Position numbers and translations under genes: made by a program
Source: Pisolithus tinctorius
Taxonomy: Eukaryota; Basidiomycota; Agaricomycetes; Boletales; Pisolithaceae
DNA length: 64,000 nt
NCBI GenBank assembly: GCA_024663395.1
Contig: JANFAH010000002.1
Coordinates: forward strand, 682,001-746,000
Reading direction: 5' to 3'
The notes under the pieces: generated by a model
The model's database searches: none
The model's input: the letters and a program-made list of their open reading frames with translations, nothing else
What the model was told of the DNA's origin: nothing
Shown: positions 1 through 11,643 of the stretch, one piece after another
How the letters are laid out: each line of letters begins with the position of its first letter
Numbering within the stretch: the stretch's first letter is position 1

Positions 1-1044
1 GTGACTATGCCGAGTGGGCTTGAAGGCCCAAGTTTTGTTGTTTTCTTTCAAGCACGTCACTTATGGCTACATTATTTTAGGGAACACAAATTTTCACAGA
101 GTATCGATGAATCATCGAGCTACAACACACCAACAGTACGAAGTTTCGAAGGGCGATGTATCATCGAGCAGCTAGCGAGGGGAGACGCTGTCCCCGTGTT
201 GGATATTGTGCAGAGACATCATGGCCATGCTTCATTTTATTTGGAAGACATCACAGACGAATGGGACGTGTTGGATATATTGAACAAATCGGGTGTTACA
301 TATATTGTACAGAATGCCTTACTACGGCGAGGCGCGAAAGACCCCCCCATCTACTTCAGGGGTTACGTCGAAGGCACCCGAGCCGTCATCGACGCAGCCA
401 TTGCAGCCGGTGTCCGTAAGCTTGTCTACACGAGTTCCACAGGCGTCATATTTGACAGCACTGATGTCGTGAATGTCGATGAACGAGTGCCCTATCTGGA
501 GAAGCCGTTCGACGCGTATAATGATTCCAAAGCCCAGGGAGAGAAGATCGTGCTAGAGGCAAATGGAAAGGATGGGCTGTTGACCGGCACGTTACGTCCT
601 GCGGGGGTGTTCAGGCCCAGAGACAGCCAGATAGGTGGCAGCGGAAGTCTGTTCGATTGTACCTACGTCAGGAGCATCGCGAGCACACACAGACTCATTG
701 GGAACGAGCTCGTTCCTCCTCCCTCTTACTCCTCTACCACGTCGAGCGAACCTAGACTAGACCCTGAGGGCGCAACAGCAAAGCTCAACGAATCTCTACA
801 CCGTGCTCTCCCTCCCATATGTGCCACAACCGAATGTCACTGCACGATGCAGACACTCAGTCCCTATGTCACACCACCACCCAACACTGAATCCATCCTA
901 TCCGCATACAACACCCCATTCAACCCATGTGAACCTACAGGCTTTGTTGTCCGTTCTCGAGCCGACGAGCAAGCATCCTTCATCACAAATGGAGAACCGA
1001 TATATATCTTAGAAGTTACAGAACTATTCGACGAGTGCGAGTGA
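1..1044 (+). pseudogene. ERG26-like sterol C-4 decarboxylase (3-beta-HSD family) relic
   Basis: ERG26 oxidatively decarboxylates 4-carboxysterols at the ER, using NAD, in ergosterol synthesis. From about base 150 the frame keeps family stretches in order: a beta-strand region (ARGDAVPVLDIVQRHH), DITDE, then EGTRAVIDAAIAAGVRKLVY, the YNDSK active-site motif (Tyr-x3-Lys), LRPAGVF, LFDCTYV, PYVTPPPN and finally ITNGEPIYI. The N-terminal glycine-rich nucleotide loop is missing (EGRCIIEQL stands where GFLGRRIIEQL is expected), no ATG lies at the start, and blocks between RDSQ and LFD and before FITNGE are deleted. The C-terminal half of the usual ~370-residue fold is reduced to short pieces. The frame nevertheless stays open for ~347 codons. 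The 5' end may lie outside the window. I call it a decayed paralogue; a divergent short protein is less likely. Confidence 0.65.
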
Positions 1045-2640
1045 TGGCTGTCAAGCTCAAAGATACAAGATACATACACACGACTGTGGAAGGTGATAGG
1101 AGTACAAATGATGGCATCACGGGTCGTGGTTAAGCGATGGTTGTTTGAAGTGACAACAGATGTTCGATGGAGGAGAACCATAGGAGATTCAAGCACCGAG
1201 CTCAACAGCTCCCTCGTTCTCTTTTGTTTTGTGCCGTTTCACTTACTACTGTGTTATTGTAGGAAAACTCGGTATATGCGAAGGAGTACAAGCACTGTCC
1301 AAGCGGCTAGGATTCAAGAATGGGAAGTGGCATATGAGAAGGGACAGCAGACTGTCAGTGTGGAGCGACACAGTGCGGTGCAACGATGCTACTGCGAATG
1401 GGGAGAATGGGTATGGTACTCGAGATGAAGAGTGCTAACATTACAGCACAATACCGAAGCGAACAAGATGGTCGAAAATAACAGTGGGAAGACCTCAGTG
1501 GCTGCACATGATGACTCAAGTTTTTGTCTTTGTTTCGGGTTAACTTACTTATGCTCGTGTTGTTTCAGAGTAGCTGATGACTGGGACCAAGTACGATCAA
1601 GTCCAAGAGTACAAAGGCGATGTTCAAGCAGACACAAGATCGCGAAAGGAACTCCATATGGAGTCACAAATATCGGAGAGGGGCGAAACTGGCTAGAACG
1701 ACCACGTCATATGCAGTGCATTCAAGGCGACAAGGATTCATGCACCGAGCCCGAGCGCTCATTTTTGTCTCTTGTTTTTATGACGTTCCACTCACGAATC
1801 TACAGGTCTAAGGTACTTGACAAAGTCGGAGCACGGCTGCTGATATCCGAAGGAAAAGAAGACGGCGTGAGTTCATGGGTAGAGTGCGAAGAGCTATTGA
1901 CAAAACTCAGGAAGGGGAAATTTGAAGCCAAGGTGCCCTTTTCGGTTTTGATTCGAACATTATCTACTGCGAGGTACAGGTACCCTGGTGCGAAGGAAAA
2001 GGCGATCGATGGGGATGGATGGCTCGAAGCTGTTCATCAGTACTTAGCATCAAGACTTTGTCTGCCTGACTGTGAGGTTGAAGGCCGACGACCAAGATCA
2101 AACAAAGTTAGCACCTTCACCCGTCAGGGTCGAAGACCTATCAACGAAGGAGACGCGAGAATGTACAGACTTAAGGTGATATCTTTTATTATGATTCGAA
2201 CGTATACTACACCAAAATACTTTGTATCTAGGGTCGAGATAATGGCGAACGAAGACGGGCGACTCGAGGTCGCTCAGCGACACTTAGTGCGAGAGCTTCG
2301 GCCACCTGATGGAGTACCAGACGAAGTACGAGAAATCAAGTGTGCGCATGCACAGGGAGTCGAGGCTGTGAAAATAGGAGTGGGACAAGTGGATGAAGCG
2401 AAAGTCCCAGTGAGCGTGTTGATAGAGAGTTTTCTTTAATACAAGTTTTACTTTGCGCGACGTCGCTCAACCGAGTTGTGCCAGCCTCCGGGTGATTCTA
2501 CTCAACCCAACTTATAATTTCGAGTTCCATTGTTTTTATTGGTGCTAAATTGTCTTAAGGACGAGCAGTAGTCGAGAGCACATATGCATATAAGGATAGT
2601 AAATACACGACTGATCGAGATTTGTTTTAGGTACATATAT
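1045..2640 (+). other. Exon/intron-like ladder, no known protein
   Basis: Purine-rich blocks of 150-250 nt alternate with T-rich spacers of about 40-60 nt that end in acceptor-like TAG/CAG, for example near 1,260, 1,567, 1,807, 1,978 and 2,231. Two spacers share the words GATTCGAAC. A 335-codon open frame runs from 1,432 to 2,439 through several of these spacers but has no recognisable domain, and short phrases repeat inside it (RLEVAQRHL, WLEAVHQYL; both blocks are followed by L-PPD/LCLPD). It could be a many-exon lineage-specific gene, a noncoding transcript, or a decayed tandem repeat. Confidence 0.3.
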
Positions 2641-3138
2641 ACGTCTTCGAGCTGCCTCGTAGAGGGCCAGCATCCGCTGTACCAGCTGCTGAGCTGCATT
2701 ACACTCTGTTACTGTTTCGCACAAAGACTGTGCCTCGAAGAGCTGTTGTTGACTCGCTCTGCACTCGATTTATTACTCACTTGTTCGCTTGCCTGGAGAT
2801 TATCTCCATCATCTTTTGGTTCGAGGTTTGGGCCTTGAGGGGGGTGTTCGAGAGGCAGGGTGTGTGTTCGAGAGGCCAGGTGGTGCTCTGTAGGCGGAAA
2901 GGGTTGTGTTCAAGGGTGAAAGGTTTTGGGGATGAAGAGGGTTGTTCAGCAAGATCAGGAGCGTGTTTTGGGAAGGAAGGGGGTCATGTTCGAGTAATGA
3001 GGAGGTTAGGGGCGAGGAGTTGTGTTTGAAGGGCATGAGGATATGTGGTGAGGTCAAGGGAAGCAGATGCGAGGATGAGGATGTTCGTGCGAGGAGGAGA
3101 GTGACCGAGGACGGTCGAATTCTAAACCACCCCTCGGA
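2641..3138. other. No gene seen; G-rich strand with short duplications
   Basis: Nothing is recognised. The plus strand is G-rich and has a local duplication of the phrase GTGTTCGAGAGGC near 2,845-2,875. Open frames here are artefacts of this base skew. Confidence 0.4.
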
Positions 3139-3603
3139 TGTAGGGAACGAGTTCGAGTTCCCTAGGAGAATCCATCTTGGTCAGGAGTTTAGGGGTGGAA
3201 GGACTTGTTTTATTTCTTGCCTTTGTTTTTGTGTTTGTACCCCTGGACTTGGTGACAAGCAGCCACGTCGCTGACTAAGCACATGTGCTGTGTTCGTGCG
3301 AGTTCAGTTTACCAGGAACAAGTACATGTCACAGGCCCTGAGTAGTAGGGTGATCTAGTCTCGCATTTCGGTGAGTGTTCAAAGTTAGATTTATTACTTT
3401 GGGGAGTACCCAAAGGGCCAGGAGGACTGGCAATAGTTATTAGACAGGCAGAGCTAAGTTTTCCATTGGAGTTCGCATTTTTACATTTTTACTACACTTC
3501 TTTTTCTCCAGAGAGAACCTCCCTCTTGGGTCGAGCATTATACTCGCCCATCATTACTGACAATTACTATTTCTAGGTAATATCTATTTTACCTATTCCT
3601 ACA
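3139..3603 (+). repeat. LTR-like repeat, copy 1 (465 bp)
   Basis: The segment starts TGTAGGGAAC and ends ATTCCTACA, so it has the TG...CA and short inverted ends (TGTAGG/CCTACA) of a long terminal repeat. The reverse complement of 28,435-28,894 matches it over its whole length at roughly 85% by eye. Both copies continue with GTGG at the 3' end and then diverge. No matching target-site duplication is visible (TCGGA before, GTGGA after), so it may be one end of a larger or rearranged element. Confidence 0.65.
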
Positions 3604-5142
3604 GTGGAGTTGGTGCGGAGTGAGCAAATGACCGGCAGAAAAGGTTGCAGAGTGAGTAAAGACCTATGATGAACGCATGGTCATGACACCAGCTGTTTTT
3701 GCTGCTCCAATCCATAGTCAGCTTGACGTGTACATGCATCTCTTTTAAACAAAAATTCACTGCTCAATGATTACAGTTTAAAAACAAAGTACCGAAAGCA
3801 GAATGCGCTACTTGGGCAGACCAGTGCCAGGTGCACCTATGAGGATCTCGCAAGCAGCAACAGCACAAAAAATATAATCAGTACATGACTATTTCATTCC
3901 TAATTACATTAGTTTACTGATTGTTATCAGCGATGATCAAGAGGGAGTTTCCTTGGTGGGGAGAATTGGATGGGTGGTGGCGCACAAATCCTGCCTACAA
4001 CAGCACCTGGAGTGCTGCTGATAGTGGGCAGGATTTTGCTAGGTGCGCAGTTGAACTCTTCAAGCTGTGGCCAAACCCACCATCCAGAGATTCTGTCGAT
4101 CCTGCTGCAGGCCTGCTGAATTCACCTCAGCTGGAAGATGGTGAAATAGAGGAGGGTGGTGACTTTCATATTAATGACAACTTTTTTGCAGACAATTCAG
4201 AACTGATGAATGTTGACAGCGACCCCCCCTTGTCACACATCGAGATGCCATTGTTTCCCATACCATCCCCCTCCCCACTCCTCTCTGAGCAAGAGCTGCT
4301 GCTGCCTGTTGTTCCATCGTCCTCTCCATCCTCTCCTGGATGGCAGTCAACATCAGCCAACCCATTGCGTCCCCCCCATTTTTCTAACCAGTTGTTGCTG
4401 TCATCCCTCCCTGCTAATTCTGAGCGGTTTTCACTCACCCCCCCCGCCATCCTTTAATTTTTCTGAGTCGTCTCCTGTCATATCTCCTCCCCCCTCTACT
4501 TTTAACAGGGCAAATTCTATCAGCTTGAACAACAACCTCCCTCCCTTTGTATCCCATCATCCAAAACTTCAGCCAGCATGTCCATCCCTCAAGCAGGATC
4601 ATCCCCTTCTTAAACACCAGTCGGCCTCCACTCCAAATACAGACAACTCCTCTGACTCCGACATCACTTCATCCAACCTATTCTCAGCACTTCATCTCTC
4701 ATCATCTTCCCCCCCCAGTGTCGCCACTTTCTCCAATGACAGCAATTCCAAGCTGTCATCAAGGCCATCCTGTAAGCATGCATGGGATACCCCTGCTGAC
4801 AAGCTTTCTTCGAACCTTGTGTCTGCTGCATTAACTTTCATTAAGCAGTTTCAACAGCCACAGCAGGATAGGTCGGAGGTCAAGCGTCACCAGCTCAAGT
4901 ATGGATACTGGAGGACTCGACAGAAGACCACCACTCTCTTGGCCAATCACGAACACCAACTTACTATGCAATGCGAGCTGTTTGCACATGAGGAGACAAT
5001 GGTGGCTCGGGAGTTGGAGAAGATGAAGCTCGCTGTCAAGTTGGAGGAACTTCGTGTGCAGAACCTCACCTTGCAAAAAGGCATAGCTGGTGGTGAGGAT
5101 CAAGGCCCTTCGTCTGGTACTCAAGATGTTTATCCACTTTGA
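3604..5142 (+). pseudogene. Mobile-element-associated ORF, frameshifted
   Basis: This follows directly on the LTR. A coding stretch begins at ATG 3,932, just after an acceptor-like TTATCAG, and contains the conserved-looking FPWWGELDGWWRTNPAYNST and SAADSGQDFA. A long Ser/Pro-rich linker follows. The frame is lost at a run of C at about 4,437-4,447; the next frame continues without break to 5,142, ending in a helical Lys/Glu-rich segment (EELRVQNLTLQKGI). The arrangement resembles proteins that accompany fungal transposases, with a DNA-binding-like head, disordered linker and coiled-coil tail. I cannot name the family. The frameshift could be real decay or a homopolymer error. 3,604-3,920 holds no ORF. 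Confidence 0.45.
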
Positions 5143-5513
5143 AAACAGTGTACAACAGAATATTGATTATCATTTAGCATGCATCCCCATCCCCCCCCCC
5201 CCTTGCTGTATTCTTGTCTCCCCCCTGCCCCCCATGTATACATCTACTTTGTATTCACACTACAATAGCATGTAGTAGTACATATGAATGTGGATGTTTG
5301 TCTTTGCTATCTAGTTCATTATCACTTGCTAGATCCCTCAGTTGATAAGCATGCACGCTTTTCGGCGGAGTTTGAATCTCCAGTCGGAGCTTAAATTTTC
5401 GCTCACAAACTCACAACTCAACCGCACTTGAGTTTGCTCGCGTGTTGTTTCCGCATTTAACTTTGAGCGGCCCTATACTCTCTGCTTGAATCCAATCTGC
5501 GTTCTACGTTACC
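5143..5513. promoter_or_regulatory. Upstream region of the trypsin-fold gene
   Basis: This 371-bp gap is not coding. It holds a poly-C tract near 5,191 and, about 40 bp before the ATG, a CCCTATACTC stretch that could serve as a weak TATA-like element. The ATG context is ACCATGT, a good start context. No other signal is evident. Confidence 0.35.
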
Positions 5514-8285
5514 ATGTCTCTCGACCGTGCCAACAATCCGTTTCCGTCTCTCGACGGTGAGCCTTTATTGCTGTTACAGCAGGTTCCATATCGATAGACC
5601 AGAATCGACCAACGCACACATAAGCGCTTTCCTTTAGCCTTGGAATGCAGCCAAACAATGGCGCGCACTATACCTCGTTTGCGATGCTCACATGAGCACT
5701 TTTTGTTTGGTGGCCAAACATTGGCATGAATACACCATACCGCTACAGTGTTGAATCATACTAGTGTAGAATTACAAAATAGTAGCTATTTTACGAGTCT
5801 TGAAACCCTTTGAAGTCCTTACTCAGACTCTCCACTTCATGTACTACTAAAAGTACTATAGTGACCCAAACATTGTGGCATGCCGGAACTGCATAGGCCA
5901 CAAGGGCAAGGGCATTGGGCACGGTGGGTGGGAGGCAACTGGAGCACAGCTTGCGCTCTTTCTGGTTCATTTTTGGTAATTTCGGACGCGTGATCTACAT
6001 TTCAAAACTAAACAGAAGCGCTTATGTGTGTGTTGGTCAATGCTGGTCTATCGATTTGGACCCTGCTGTATTATCCCACTCTCCTCGAATGCTAATGTTC
6101 TTGTCTTCTCGTTGCAGCTCTGACTCTTGCGAATCCCTCTGTGGGGGACCTCGAGTCTTGGGTCGACAGCCCTGCATTCGACGCCAATTGCCAAATGAAG
6201 GCCCAAGAGCTCCGCAAGGCCTTGGATCGTCCCAGCGACTGGGATGACGAAGTCAGCGCCTTGTTCTCTCCTTCGGACACTGTGGCCTCCCCGACCGCTA
6301 CCGAAGTCAACTTCGGAGTCTCTCCACTCGAAGCCGCCTTCTACTATGCCGGCCTGAACCTCAAGGGTCTCTGGCCCCGTCTTGTCTGCCGAGATTCTCC
6401 TGATGAGTTCGTCCCGCCCACCGGACCTAACGAATACATCCGCGAAATGCGTCTCGAGTACGTTTCGGATAATCACCAGTGGGGCAACGACAGGAACTCG
6501 GTGTGGAACCAAGTCCGAGACTACGTACGTGGCGTTTTGACTTGTTAGCACAGAACTCTGCACTCACGCTCGTTTCCTTTCTTTCCTTTCCAAGACTGCC
6601 GAGCTCCTCATCAAGGAGAAGATCAGCGTTTCCTCCGTTGACTTCGTCACTTTCAGCATCCTCCACTACGCAGAAGGTCGCGAGCTCACCCCGGAAGCGG
6701 AGGAGGAAGCTTGGTCCGATGATGAGGTGGTGGAGGATCCGACGGAGGTGCAGGACAACAGCGACGACGATGAGGCTCTCGACAAGGCTTACGCTGCTCT
6801 CCCAGTCGCGAAGAAGAAAGAGGAGGGCAAGAGGGAGTACACTGACGCCACTGTGTGGATTGGCATCTTAGCCGACACTCTCGACTACGCTCGTGCTCTC
6901 GAAATGCTTGGTAGGATCCGCTCCTTCATCAACAACGTCTCATCTGTCAAGGTCAACATCGCATTCCGCGAGTCCATGGCCCAGCCCTTGGTTACCCAGG
7001 CCCTCTACCCTCCCGCCGAGTTCGGTGACTACCTCTGCGAGTTCATCGATAATGTCTCGGTAGCACTCAGCCTTCCGATTGCGGGTCGTCGTACCGACAT
7101 GCAGGGTACCATGGGCCCCTACTTCCAATGGAAGGGTGACCTCTATGCCTTAACTGCTCGCCACAACCTCTTCCTCTCCAACGACGGCAACACTGAATAT
7201 ATCTACCACCGTGAGTCGAACTTGTTCATTCGAGACTCGAACCATCTGAATGGATTTGCTGACGATGTGCTTTTTTCTAGCTTCTTCCCCCAAGCGTGAG
7301 GTCGTCCTCATGGGTGAGAACGCGTTCGAGTCCTACAAGACGGCAATTCAGGTCCGGATCAGCAACCTCAACGATACCGTAAGGGCCCTCGACTTGCAGA
7401 TCGCCGCGCTCGAGCAGCGCATCCGGAACGGGATCAACGTCGACGAGGCGCAGGCCAAGCTCACCGAGTTGCAGGCCGAGCACCTCAAGACCAAGAACAC
7501 GATCAAGGCCCTCAAAAAGTTCTTCGTCACTCTTTCCGAGAAGTGGGCTGACCTCAAAGACCGTGTCATTGGTTATGTCGTGTGGGCTCCTCCGATTGCT
7601 TGTGGCGTTGGCGACAACAAATACACCGTCGACCTTTGCGTTGTGAAGCTTAACAAGCGCAGGTTCTCGAAGTTCATTGGCAACGTTCTCAGTCTCGGTG
7701 AGTCGCTTGTTTCCCTTTTTTTTTTCGTCTTTAGAATTTGCGTTGACATGCTCGACTTTTGCAGGACCGGAATTATCCGAGACCACACTCAAGGAGCTCA
7801 TGTATGAGCGTATCGACGTTCCCTCCGAATTCAAGTACCCCAAGGATGGTCTTTTCAAGCTCGGTGGCATGGTTACCGCCGACGATATCGAGAACACCAA
7901 CTCGTTGGACGGGCGAGGGGATCGTACTCGTCGTGTCCTCAAGCGTGGGTGGAAGACGAACACTACGGTTGGAAATCTTCTTCGTTTCATCAGCTTTGTC
8001 CGCAAGTACTACATCAGCGGCACCCTCGAGTCTCTGGAGCTTGCCATCCTCCCTCACGAGAGTCAGATTGGCCCCTTCTCCCGCGGTGGCGACTCGGGTG
8101 CAGTCATCGTCTCCGCCACTGGAGAGTACGTTGGGATTCTCACTGGCGGTACGAACAAGGGGAAGGATGGAACCGATATCACTTACGCCACGCTCTTCGT
8201 ATACATTTGGGCTCTCATCCTGGCCAAGTTCCCCGGCGCCAACCTCTATTTCGAAGACATCGAGGCATTCTTGGCTACCAACTAG
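5514..8285 (+). CDS. Trypsin-fold (PA-clan) serine protease-like protein
   Basis: Five exons (5514-5556, 6118-6524, 6595-7210, 7281-7697, 7765-8285) give 667 residues; all junctions keep phase. A chymotrypsin-like triad is visible in order: His340 in LTARHNLF (cf. TAAHC), Asp473 in YTVDLCVVKL (cf. DIALLKL) and Ser605 in RGGDSGAVIV. A ~50-residue helical, coiled-coil-like insert (residues ~378-430) lies between His and Asp, and an acidic segment (residues ~185-215) precedes the domain. There is no signal peptide, so the protein is probably intracellular, unlike secreted trypsins. Large families of such proteins occur in mushroom genomes without known substrates. Codon use is host-like and CpG-rich, unlike the flanking repeats. 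Intron 1 is swollen by a MITE. Protease activity is inferred from the motifs only. Confidence 0.8.
5575..6070. mobile_element. MITE with 55-bp terminal inverted repeats in intron 1
   Basis: The ends 5,575-5,629 and 6,016-6,070 are inverted copies with about six mismatches in 55 bp. Both begin TACAGCAGG, with TA as the likely target duplication, which fits the Tc1/mariner superfamily. There is no transposase ORF. The element lies wholly in intron 1 of the protease-like gene; removing it with one TA leaves a 67-nt intron, the normal size here. Confidence 0.85.
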
Positions 8286-11200
8286 GTTCATCTTCTCTTT
8301 TTTATTCTTTTTTTTTCCCCCTCCTTCGATTGCCAACCGTAACTAACAATCGTCTCTTCGCCATAGGGATCTGGCACTTTCAACGTCCTGTGCTTCTGTC
8401 TTCCGCGAAATTGTCCCCTGGCTCGTTACACCCACGCTCACTACCGGCTTTCGACTCCTGTTTTGGTGTTTCGTTTCTCGTTTCTTTCTCTTGGATCGTG
8501 ATTCCCCGTTGACGGAGATTAACGTTGCTGTGGATGTTGGAATAACCGAAAGTGTGCGTCTGCTCTCTTCTTCTGATTCATCCTCGAAGCTGACGATTCC
8601 CAAGGCATGGACATTGGCCAGGTTGTTCTGCAGCATCGTCGTCTTCTACGTCCCTCGTCACATCCGTCATATGCGTCTTCTGTGCTTTCCGTTTCTCTTC
8701 TCGCTACGTGCTTCCAATTCCACCACCCTCTTCAGCCTATGGTTCACGTGTGTGCCATCGCGTCTAGGCAATTCACTGTCTTGTTTCACTTCTATTCGTG
8801 GCTGGCAGAAACAACACTCGCATACTGAAGATCCTCTTATAGTTCGGACCAGTCGCTTCGAACGTGCTTTCTGGCCTGGTGAACAACCTTCCAAGGCTAC
8901 GTCGTCTTGACCTAGGCTCGGCCTTCTGATCCATTGTTTCTTGCTTCAGACTAGTCGCCAGAAAGCACTCTGCGGTTTATTATACTATGACGAGATTACT
9001 AACCCACCAGTGCGTTTCGTCTGAGGCTATACGTGGGTACTCATTATCCTACGGTTCCATACTTGCTCTATCCTGAGAGTAACCCTTTGTTCAGCGTCTT
9101 GGTTAACGCGTTAACTGTATGGTTGTCTCTAGAGATATACTGATATCGTAGACGAAAGTGTTCATAGGTAAGTTATATGCGTACAGCGGGTTCTCAGCTT
9201 TGAAATAAGACTTACACGTTAGTGATCACTAGGTAGGTAACACAACGCCCTCCTGAGTAAGCTTAGACGCATGTTGCAACAGTCGCTGTGCGTTGACCTA
9301 TGGGAGCCAACTATGCGTCAGAACTCAGAACCCAACGGGCTCAAGATAACCTCAGAAACCAAACAGTCGGCACAACTGCAACGCCGAGGACCTTTGGTTT
9401 CGTAGCTTTCCACGTTAACCCGGTGCTGCTTGGCTTCACGGTTGATCCTCAGCTATAGAGTACTTGGCTATCCTCGCTTTCGTCGAGGAAACATCTGAAT
9501 ACACACCCACCGAGCTTTAGCCAGGGACGAAGCGAGATCATCGGTGATATATGGGGCTACCATTGTACTGTAGAAGCGAGGATATTTCTATGACGCTGAC
9601 TAAGTTGGAAGTACACATTCCATTTTATCGAATAAGACACATCGAAGGTATGCAACTAAGCGTAGAGCTGGCCTGGGAGGTTGCCTATCCCGGCGTTGAC
9701 CCCATATGAAGCAAACGGAAGAAACAATACGTTGACGACCAAGGGCGTTATGGACAAGCGTTCAAGGTACGATACAGTGTACTCATCCTGTTTTGGTGCT
9801 CATCCGAGTAGGCTTCTACTCTCTAGTGCTGTGTTGAAAGGCGTTGCGTGTGTCCTTGCTTGTCGTTTACTATGATGCGAGGAGACCTACCGTCATGGCG
9901 AGACCACCAGGTTCAAACTCTACGATCTGCAGTACGAAAGCCAAGGACAACTCGGTGCTCTGAACTCGTCAATAAGGCTAAATATAAGTATGGATGATGC
10001 AGAAGCGTACAACCTTCCAGCACCTCACGCAAACACTCAACGCCTCTTCAGAGACGCAATGTTTTGAGCACGATTGCGTGAGGACTGAAGCTCGATGGGC
10101 TTGAAGCGACTCTCCTATCTATATAACCGGTAGGACTGACTGAGCAACCTCCTAGAAACGCACGAATATGAAAGATGAGTCCAGTTTCGCTCGTAGAAAA
10201 GCTGCCTCTGTTAGCGTTGGCTTAACATGTCGCCAGTATCCTGTCCTGAGCGCCTCATTAGTGCTTACCCTCCTAAAAGGCACTCAAACGTACCTCGAAC
10301 TGGAACTCCGCTGGGCTTGACAAGAATTGGAACAGGTTCCGAGTCTGACGAAGAGTCTCGGCACTTGGCCAGATTATTCCTATTAGCCTTTACGGAAATA
10401 ATCATTCAAGCTTCGCAACATACAGACACAGACCCGGATTCCACCAGGAAGTCAATGGCAGACGCAGACGTGAAGCAAGAGTTCCATCCATCCATTCGTA
10501 GGCAGGGTCGGGAGGAAACTAGGCTATACAAGTAAATCGTACCAAGGTAGGTGCCAAAGTGACAATAGTTCCAGAATCAGCATCAACTTGGTCCTGTGGT
10601 GTCAGTTGTTACTGCAAAATTGTCGGTGTCAGCAACGCGTAAACGGAGAAATTTCAAAATATCATACGTATGTTCAACTTCACGGTTCGGTCCAGAGTTG
10701 GCTTGGCTTCTATTGAATCTATTTTATCAGAAGTCGAATCTCATTCTTAAAAGAGTTACCTGCGTCCAGCTTGTCAAACTTTGTGCTCGTGACCAACGAG
10801 CAGCCCCAAAGTTCCGCTTCTGGAAGACCCGAGTTATTGTTATTTCTCTGCGCCACGACAAAGTTCGACGCAGTTGATTTGAAATGAGGGTGTCCGTAAA
10901 TTTCCCATTCATTAATCAGCCCTTTCTCCTGAGACCTCAGCAGGTTCCTGGCGTCGTGTCGTGGCAGGTGGTAGGTAGGTAGAACTACCGAGCATAATCT
11001 CATGATTTTTCATCATTTGCAGAACGCCACAAGAGCGAAACCCTCTTCATGGGATCTGCTCGTCCGACGTTTTCTTGTAAAGCCTTGGGTTACACGCTTC
11101 CCTCGCACGCTGTCCCGGTGGAGTCCCTCCTCTCCTTATCTCGCGTCGAGTGAAGCATATGGGACAGAGGCTTCTTGGCAACATAGATTTACGAGATTCA

Positions 11201-11490
11201 GAAATCAGAGGGCTTGTCTCGGCGGCCGAGCCGGGTTGACACTTCCCCCAGAGGGTATGACGTGTCGGCCAAGCTAATGTTAGTAAGTCCCAAGTGTCAA
11301 AGAGTCCTGATGGGAAATCACCCCTCAAGTCTTCCGAAGCGGCCTCTGGTCTCCGTTCTTGCGTTTTCCTTCTTGCAGCTAACTCTGCTGTGTAGTGCAG
11401 CGTACAACTCATCTGTCGTCATTTGTTGCTCTGCCATATGCACATGCACAGGCACATGCAAATGCACATTGCGGCTTGATAAGCGAGCAC
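8286..11490. other. Gene-free 3.2-kb stretch, not CpG-depleted
   Basis: The first ~600 bp are pyrimidine-rich and probably include the 3' UTR of the protease-like gene. After that I find no ORF with family features, no repeat structure and no RNA gene. A 94-codon minus-strand frame at 10,719-11,003 has no recognisable match. Base composition is normal and CpG is present, in contrast to the repeat block that starts near 11.5 kb. Confidence 0.45.
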
Positions 11491-11498
11491 CAGCAGAG

Positions 11499-11523
11499 GC
11501 CCTGGGGGCTTAGTCCCAGGGGC
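11499..11523. repeat. Helitron-end-like GC hairpin
   Basis: CCCTGGG and CCCAGGG flank a short loop, giving a strong hairpin exactly where sequence changes from normal to CpG-poor. On the minus strand the hairpin is followed within a few bases by CTGG then T, which would fit a Helitron 3' end (hairpin, CTRR, insertion before T). The spacing is shorter than usual, so this is only a candidate. Confidence 0.3.
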
Positions 11524-11643
11524 TGATTGCTTTCCCTGTATCAAATTCAGTTATCAAATGTGTGTGATTTTTAGGGGAACTCCAACTGCTGCTGGCATGT
11601 ACCACACTTTCAGATCTGGTCTGCCATGTCATTTGATGCTATA

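Noticed and set aside
5350..5392. B-box-like GGAGTTTGAATCTCC upstream of the protease-like gene
   Set aside because: No matching acceptor or D arm at the proper distance.
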